From Clostridia bacterium (GTDB lineage: Bacteria > Bacillota > Clostridia > Oscillospirales > Butyricicoccaceae), in contig JAFYPP010000017.1 in the NCBI GenBank assembly GCA_017559995.1, positions 1 to 56,840 of the forward strand: 56,840 nt of DNA. Direction: 5' to 3'. The notes beneath the pieces are model-generated. The model did not search any database and had not been told where the DNA came from. It was given only the letters and a program-made list of their open reading frames with translations. Below are positions 53,283-56,840 of the stretch, piece after piece; the first letter of the stretch is position 1; every line of letters starts with the position of its first letter. The position numbers and the translations under genes are program-made.

Positions 53283-54671
53283 ATGACGACCTTTGACTTT
53301 TGCGAACGAATTTTAGACCTCCTGCGGGGCAAACAGTACAGCGCCCTGCAGCGCTATCTGGACACCCTCAACCCCACCGACATTGCCGAGTGCATGCTGG
53401 ATCTGCAGGACGAGGGCGATCTGGAGGATAAGGAGCTGTTGCGCCTGTTCCGCCTGATGCCCAAGGAGCTGGCCTCCGACACCTTTGCCGAAATGGAGCC
53501 CGAGCTGCAGGAAAAGCTCATCGGCGGTTTTTCCGACAAGGAGCTGGGCGAGGTGCTGGAAGATATGTTCCTGGACGACGCTGTGGACGTCATCGAAGAG
53601 ATGCCCGCCAGCGTGGTCAAGCGTATTTTAAAAGCGGTGGACGCCGAGACCCGGCAGGCCATCAACCAGCTGCTCAATTACCCCGAGGACAGCGCCGGCT
53701 CGCTGATGACCATCGAGTACGTGGACCTGCGTCCCGCCATGACGGTGGAGGAGGCCTTTGCCCACATCCGGGAGCACGGCGTGGACAAGGAGACCATCTA
53801 CACCTGCTATATCATCGGCCCCACCCGCAAGCTGCTGGGTGCCGTGTCCGTCCGTGAACTGCTGCTGGCAAAGCCGGGCACTGTTCTGCGGGACATGATG
53901 GAGACCAACATCATCTCGGTGTCCACCATGGACGACCGGGAAGAAGTAGCCAATCTGTTCAGCCATTACGGCCTCACCGCCCTGCCGGTGGTGGACAAGG
54001 AAAAGCGTCTGGTGGGCATCGTCACCGTCGACGACGCTATCGACGTCCTGCAGGAAGAGGCCACCGAGGATATGGAGCTGATGGCGGCTATGCTGCCCTC
54101 CGAGCGACCCTATCTGCGGTCCTCCACCTGGGAGCTGTGGAAACAGCGCATCCCCTGGCTGCTCATCCTGATGGTGTCGGCCACCTTTACCGGTATGATC
54201 ATTACCGGCTTTGAACAGGGCCTTGCGGCCAACGCCGCCCTCATCGCCTTCATCCCCATGCTGATGAGTACCGGCGGTAACTGCGGCAGCCAGTCCTCGG
54301 TGATGGTCATCCGCGGCCTTTCGCTGGGTGAGATCGAGATGGCCGACGCCCTGCGGGTTTTGTGGAAAGAGTTCCGGGTGTCGGTGTTCTGCGGTCTGGC
54401 GCTGGCGGCTGCCGGTTTCGTTAAGGTGCTGCTCATCGACGGATGGCTGTTCCGCAACCCCGACATCACGGTGGGCGTTGCCGCCACCGTGGGCCTGACC
54501 CTGGCCTTTATCGCCGTGGTGGCCAAACTGGTGGGCGGTCTGCTGCCCATGGGCGCCAAAAAGCTGGGCTTTGACCCGGCGGTCATGGCCTCGCCCTTTA
54601 TCACCACCATCGTGGACGCTCTGTCCCTGTTGCTGTATTTCACCATCGCCTCGCTGCTGCTGGGCCTTTAA
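53283..54671 (+). CDS. mgtE: Magnesium transporter MgtE
   Basis: A 462-aa protein: N domain (about 15-130), paired CBS domains (about 135-265; TVEEAFAHIR, RLVGIVTVDDAIDVL), a plug helix and five transmembrane segments (about 290-462) with PMLMSTGGNCGSQSS. The channel lets Mg2+ in and is gated by Mg2+ bound to the cytosolic domains. CGGAGGGA site. The thioesterase gene follows by 12 bases. Confidence 0.95.
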   Translation: MTTFDFCERILDLLRGKQYSALQRYLDTLNPTDIAECMLDLQDEGDLEDKELLRLFRLMPKELASDTFAEMEPELQEKLIGGFSDKELGEVLEDMFLDDAVDVIEEMPASVVKRILKAVDAETRQAINQLLNYPEDSAGSLMTIEYVDLRPAMTVEEAFAHIREHGVDKETIYTCYIIGPTRKLLGAVSVRELLLAKPGTVLRDMMETNIISVSTMDDREEVANLFSHYGLTALPVVDKEKRLVGIVTVDDAIDVLQEEATEDMELMAAMLPSERPYLRSSTWELWKQRIPWLLILMVSATFTGMIITGFEQGLAANAALIAFIPMLMSTGGNCGSQSSVMVIRGLSLGEIEMADALRVLWKEFRVSVFCGLALAAAGFVKVLLIDGWLFRNPDITVGVAATVGLTLAFIAVVAKLVGGLLPMGAKKLGFDPAVMASPFITTIVDALSLLLYFTIASLLLGL

Positions 54672-54683
54672 GGAGAGAACACT

Positions 54684-55073
54684 ATGCTTGAGATCGGAAT
54701 GAATCACAAAACCCTGCGGACGGTGCTGCCCCAGTACACCGCCGCTTCCATGAAGAGCGGCCTGCTGGAAGTGCTGGCCACCCCCATCATGATCGCCTGG
54801 ATGGAAGAGTGCTGTATGGAGTGCGTCCAGTCCCAGCTGGACGAAGGCTTCGGTACGGTGGGCACGCTGGTGAACGTCACCCACGAGGCCCCCACGCCCG
54901 TAAACGGTGAAGTGACCATCAGCTGCTTTTTGCGGCAGGTGGACGGCCGCCGGCTGGTGTTTGCCGTAGAGGCCTCCGACAAGGGCGGCATCATCGGCCG
55001 CGGCAGCCACGAGCGCTTCATCGTCAACGGCCGGAAGTTCCAGGAAAAGTGCGATAAGAAGAAGGAAATTTGA
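54684..55073 (+). CDS. Hotdog-fold thioesterase (FlK-like)
   Basis: A 129-aa protein: LLEVLATPIMIAWMEECCMECV, GTVGTLVNVTHEAPTPVNGEV and GRGSHERFIVNGRKF match thioesterases related to fluoroacetyl-CoA thioesterase FlK. In such proteins Thr, Glu and His act in catalysis and are present (TP, ME, TH). The real acyl-CoA substrate is unknown. AAGGAGAG site. Confidence 0.85.
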   Translation: MLEIGMNHKTLRTVLPQYTAASMKSGLLEVLATPIMIAWMEECCMECVQSQLDEGFGTVGTLVNVTHEAPTPVNGEVTISCFLRQVDGRRLVFAVEASDKGGIIGRGSHERFIVNGRKFQEKCDKKKEI

Positions 55074-55090
55074 TCGAAGGAGAAACGACC

Positions 55091-55987
55091 ATGCTGAAGA
55101 TCACCAAAGAATTTGTCACCGACAACTGCAGCCCCAAAAATCCCCCCGTGGCCCGCTGCCAGAGCGGCGACACCGTTATTTTTGAGACCCGTGACTGCTA
55201 CGACGACCGCCTGCAGGGCGACGGCACCGTCATCGAGCCGGAAAAAGCGCTGGAAAACCCCGCCACCGGCCCTCTGTACGTGGAGGGCGCCCAGCCCGGC
55301 GACGTGCTGAAGGTCCACATCGACAAGATCACCATCAATCCCACCGGCCTCATGCGCTGCAGCACCTCTGCCGGCGCTTTCAACGATCTGGTGGAATACC
55401 GCAAGGTGCGCCAGTTTGACACCACCGGCGAATACATCCAGTTCACCGACAAGCTCAAGCTGAAGATCGACACCATGATCGGCGTCATCGGCACCGCCCC
55501 CTCCACCGACACCGTCATGACCCACACCCCCGGCTCCCACGGCGGCAATATGGACTGCAACAAGATCGTGGAGGGTTCTACCCTGTACCTGCCCGTCAAC
55601 GTGCCCGGCGCCCTGCTGTCCATGGGCGACCTGCACGCCCTCATGGGTGACGGCGAGGTCATGATCTGCGGTCTGGAGACCGGCGGTGAAGTCACCGTCA
55701 CCGTGGAAGTGGTCAAGGGCTTCCCCATGCCCACCCCCGCTCTGGCCTGCCGCGGCAAGTTCTATTCCATCCAGAGCGCCAACACCCTGGATCAGGCCAG
55801 CCGCAAGGCCTCCCGCGCCATGCTGAAGTTCCTCCAGCAGGTCACGCCCATGGATGTGTACGACTGCGCCATGCTGCTGAGCCTGGTGGGCGATCTGTCT
55901 GTCTGCCAGATCGTTGACCCCCAGCTCACCGTCCGTATGGGTATCGACCAGTCCATTCTGGACACCTACGAGGTCAAGCTGCCCTAA
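55091..55987 (+). CDS. Acetamidase/formamidase family protein
   Basis: A 298-aa protein of the acetamidase/formamidase family, with GALLSMGDLHALMGDGEVMICGLETGGEV-type core, and THTPGSHGGNMDCN with metal-binding residues. It would hydrolyse short-chain amides to ammonia and acid. The start at 55091 follows AAGGAGA; an upstream frame from 55070 is not supported. Confidence 0.88.
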   Translation: MLKITKEFVTDNCSPKNPPVARCQSGDTVIFETRDCYDDRLQGDGTVIEPEKALENPATGPLYVEGAQPGDVLKVHIDKITINPTGLMRCSTSAGAFNDLVEYRKVRQFDTTGEYIQFTDKLKLKIDTMIGVIGTAPSTDTVMTHTPGSHGGNMDCNKIVEGSTLYLPVNVPGALLSMGDLHALMGDGEVMICGLETGGEVTVTVEVVKGFPMPTPALACRGKFYSIQSANTLDQASRKASRAMLKFLQQVTPMDVYDCAMLLSLVGDLSVCQIVDPQLTVRMGIDQSILDTYEVKLP

Positions 55988-56000
55988 AGCAACCAAACAA

Positions 56001-56032
56001 AAAACGCCGTGTTCATCCGAACACGGCGTTTT
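56001..56032. terminator. Bidirectional terminator between acetamidase and thrS
   Basis: AAAACGCCGTGTTC (56001-56014), ATCC, GAACACGGCGTTTT (56019-56032), giving A and T tracts on both sides. Confidence 0.88.
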
Positions 56033-56049
56033 CTTATGCCAATTTGGGT

Positions 56050-56840
56050 TTATTTTGCCTTGGTGGCGATCTCCATGACGATCTTGGCCACGAACTCATC
56101 GGCGGTCATGACCTCTGTCTCACCGGTCTTGCGGCTGCGGACGGCAACCTGGCCGGCCTCGGCTTCCTTGTCGCCCAGGACCAGCATATAGGGGACCTTC
56201 TCCAGCTGCGCGTCGCGGATCTTCTTGCCGATCTTCTCGCTCCGCTCATCCAGCTCGACACGGACGCCAACGGCTTCCAGCTTCTTCTGGATGTCCTTGG
56301 AGTACTCCAGAGTACGGTCGGTGATGGGCAGGATACGCACCTGCTCGGGGCTCATCCAGGTGGGCAGAGCGCCGGCGTACTTCTCGATCAGCAGCGCCAG
56401 CGTGCGCTCGTAGCAACCCATGGAGGTGCGGTGGATGATATAGGGATGGACCTTCTTGCCTTCCTGATCCACATACTCCATGCCAAACTTCTGGGCCAGC
56501 AGCATGTCGATCTGGATGGTGATCAGGGTGTCCTCCTTGCCGAAGACGTTCTTCACCTGAATGTCCAGCTTGGGGCCGTAGAAGGCGGCCTCATCAATGC
56601 CGATCTCGTACTGGATGCCCAGATCGTCCAGAATTTCGCCCATGACGCGCTGCGCCTCGTTCCACTGCTCGGGGGTGCCTTCGTACTTGGCGGTGTTGTT
56701 GGGGTCCCACTGGGAGAAGCGGAAGGTGGCGTCCTCCTTCAGACCCAGAGTCTCCAGACAGTAGTTGGCCAGTTCAAAGCAGCCGCGGAACTCCTCGGCC
56801 AGCTGGTCGGGACGGAGGATCAGGTGACCCTCAGAGATGG
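56050..56840 (-). CDS. thrS: Threonyl-tRNA synthetase, C-terminal part (cut by window edge)
   Basis: About 263 codons of the C-terminal end are visible, open to the edge. It reads ISEGHLILRPDQL, then YGPKLDIQVKNVFG, IHRTSMGCYERTLALLIEKYAGALP (motif 3) and the anticodon-binding domain to the end TKAK. The frame runs past the Met at 56643, so that is not the start. Class II synthetase that charges tRNA-Thr. Confidence 0.95.
   Translation of the reverse strand, partial: ISEGHLILRPDQLAEEFRGCFELANYCLETLGLKEDATFRFSQWDPNNTAKYEGTPEQWNEAQRVMGEILDDLGIQYEIGIDEAAFYGPKLDIQVKNVFGKEDTLITIQIDMLLAQKFGMEYVDQEGKKVHPYIIHRTSMGCYERTLALLIEKYAGALPTWMSPEQVRILPITDRTLEYSKDIQKKLEAVGVRVELDERSEKIGKKIRDAQLEKVPYMLVLGDKEAEAGQVAVRSRKTGETEVMTADEFVAKIVMEIATKAK

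Overview
The window is a stretch of bacterial chromosome covering the replication-origin neighbourhood of a Gram-positive Clostridia-type organism, most likely an Oscillospiraceae/Ruminococcaceae relative. The basis is a dnaA-dnaN-S4-recF-remB-gyrB-gyrA cluster with a small S4-domain protein and a RemB/DUF370 protein (Firmicutes traits), a Noc-like ParB beside Soj/Spo0J-type ParA/ParB, a SpoVT-type sporulation regulator, a UPF0397-type ECF vitamin transporter, and GC-rich third codon positions with AAGGAGG-type ribosome binding sites. The genus cannot be fixed from sequence alone.

Layout. 1-394 is the start of a leftward pyruvate phosphate dikinase gene, cut by the window edge. 395-9458 holds the origin region and the rightward replication operon (dnaA, dnaN, S4 protein, recF, remB, gyrB, gyrA). 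9522-16787 is accessory: a small membrane protein, an FAH-family hydrolase coupled to an ANT(6)-like nucleotidyltransferase and a MATE exporter, two more MATE exporters and a YlmH-like S4 protein. 16841-21431 is a leftward tRNA/rRNA modification block (mnmE, two small membrane proteins, mnmG, rsmG). 21578-28684 is rightward: mscL, an LTA-synthase-like protein, noc, a parS site, parA-parB, serS, a flavin-type oxidase and tRNA-Ser(UGA). 28863-40906 is a mixed segment of short units separated by bidirectional terminators: transglutaminase, NUDIX, esterase, GIY-YIG, pssA-psd, an RsuA-type pseudouridine synthase, an ECF transporter operon, a DMT transporter, an M20 peptidase, spoVT and a small orphan. 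41063-49482 is the classic rimP-nusA-ylxR-L7Ae-infB-rbfA-nrnA-truB-ribF translation operon. 49512-55987 holds a membrane-anchored M20 peptidase, an MBL hydrolase, a PlsC-like acyltransferase with a zinc ribbon, mgtE, a thioesterase and an acetamidase. The end of a leftward thrS closes the window.

How it fits together. Replication initiation, sliding clamp, supercoiling, origin segregation, tRNA modification and the ribosome-maturation operon lie within 50 kb, as expected near an origin. Compared with the Bacillus-type order, the mnmE-mnmG-rsmG block lies on the dnaN/gyrA side and is transcribed toward the origin, so the ancestral origin neighbourhood has been rearranged.

No complete new defence or mobile system was found: no CRISPR, transposase, integrase or toxin-antitoxin pair. 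The most unusual features are a duplicated nusA 3' end inside a 362-bp palindrome-rich gap in the middle of the nusA operon, tandem DnaA-box-like motifs in a MATE-exporter leader that match variant boxes between dnaA and dnaN, a perfect-palindrome leader hairpin ahead of rimP-nusA, a probable CTG start codon, a PlsC-like enzyme with an altered motif and an added zinc ribbon, and an FAH/ANT(6)/MATE operon next to gyrA.
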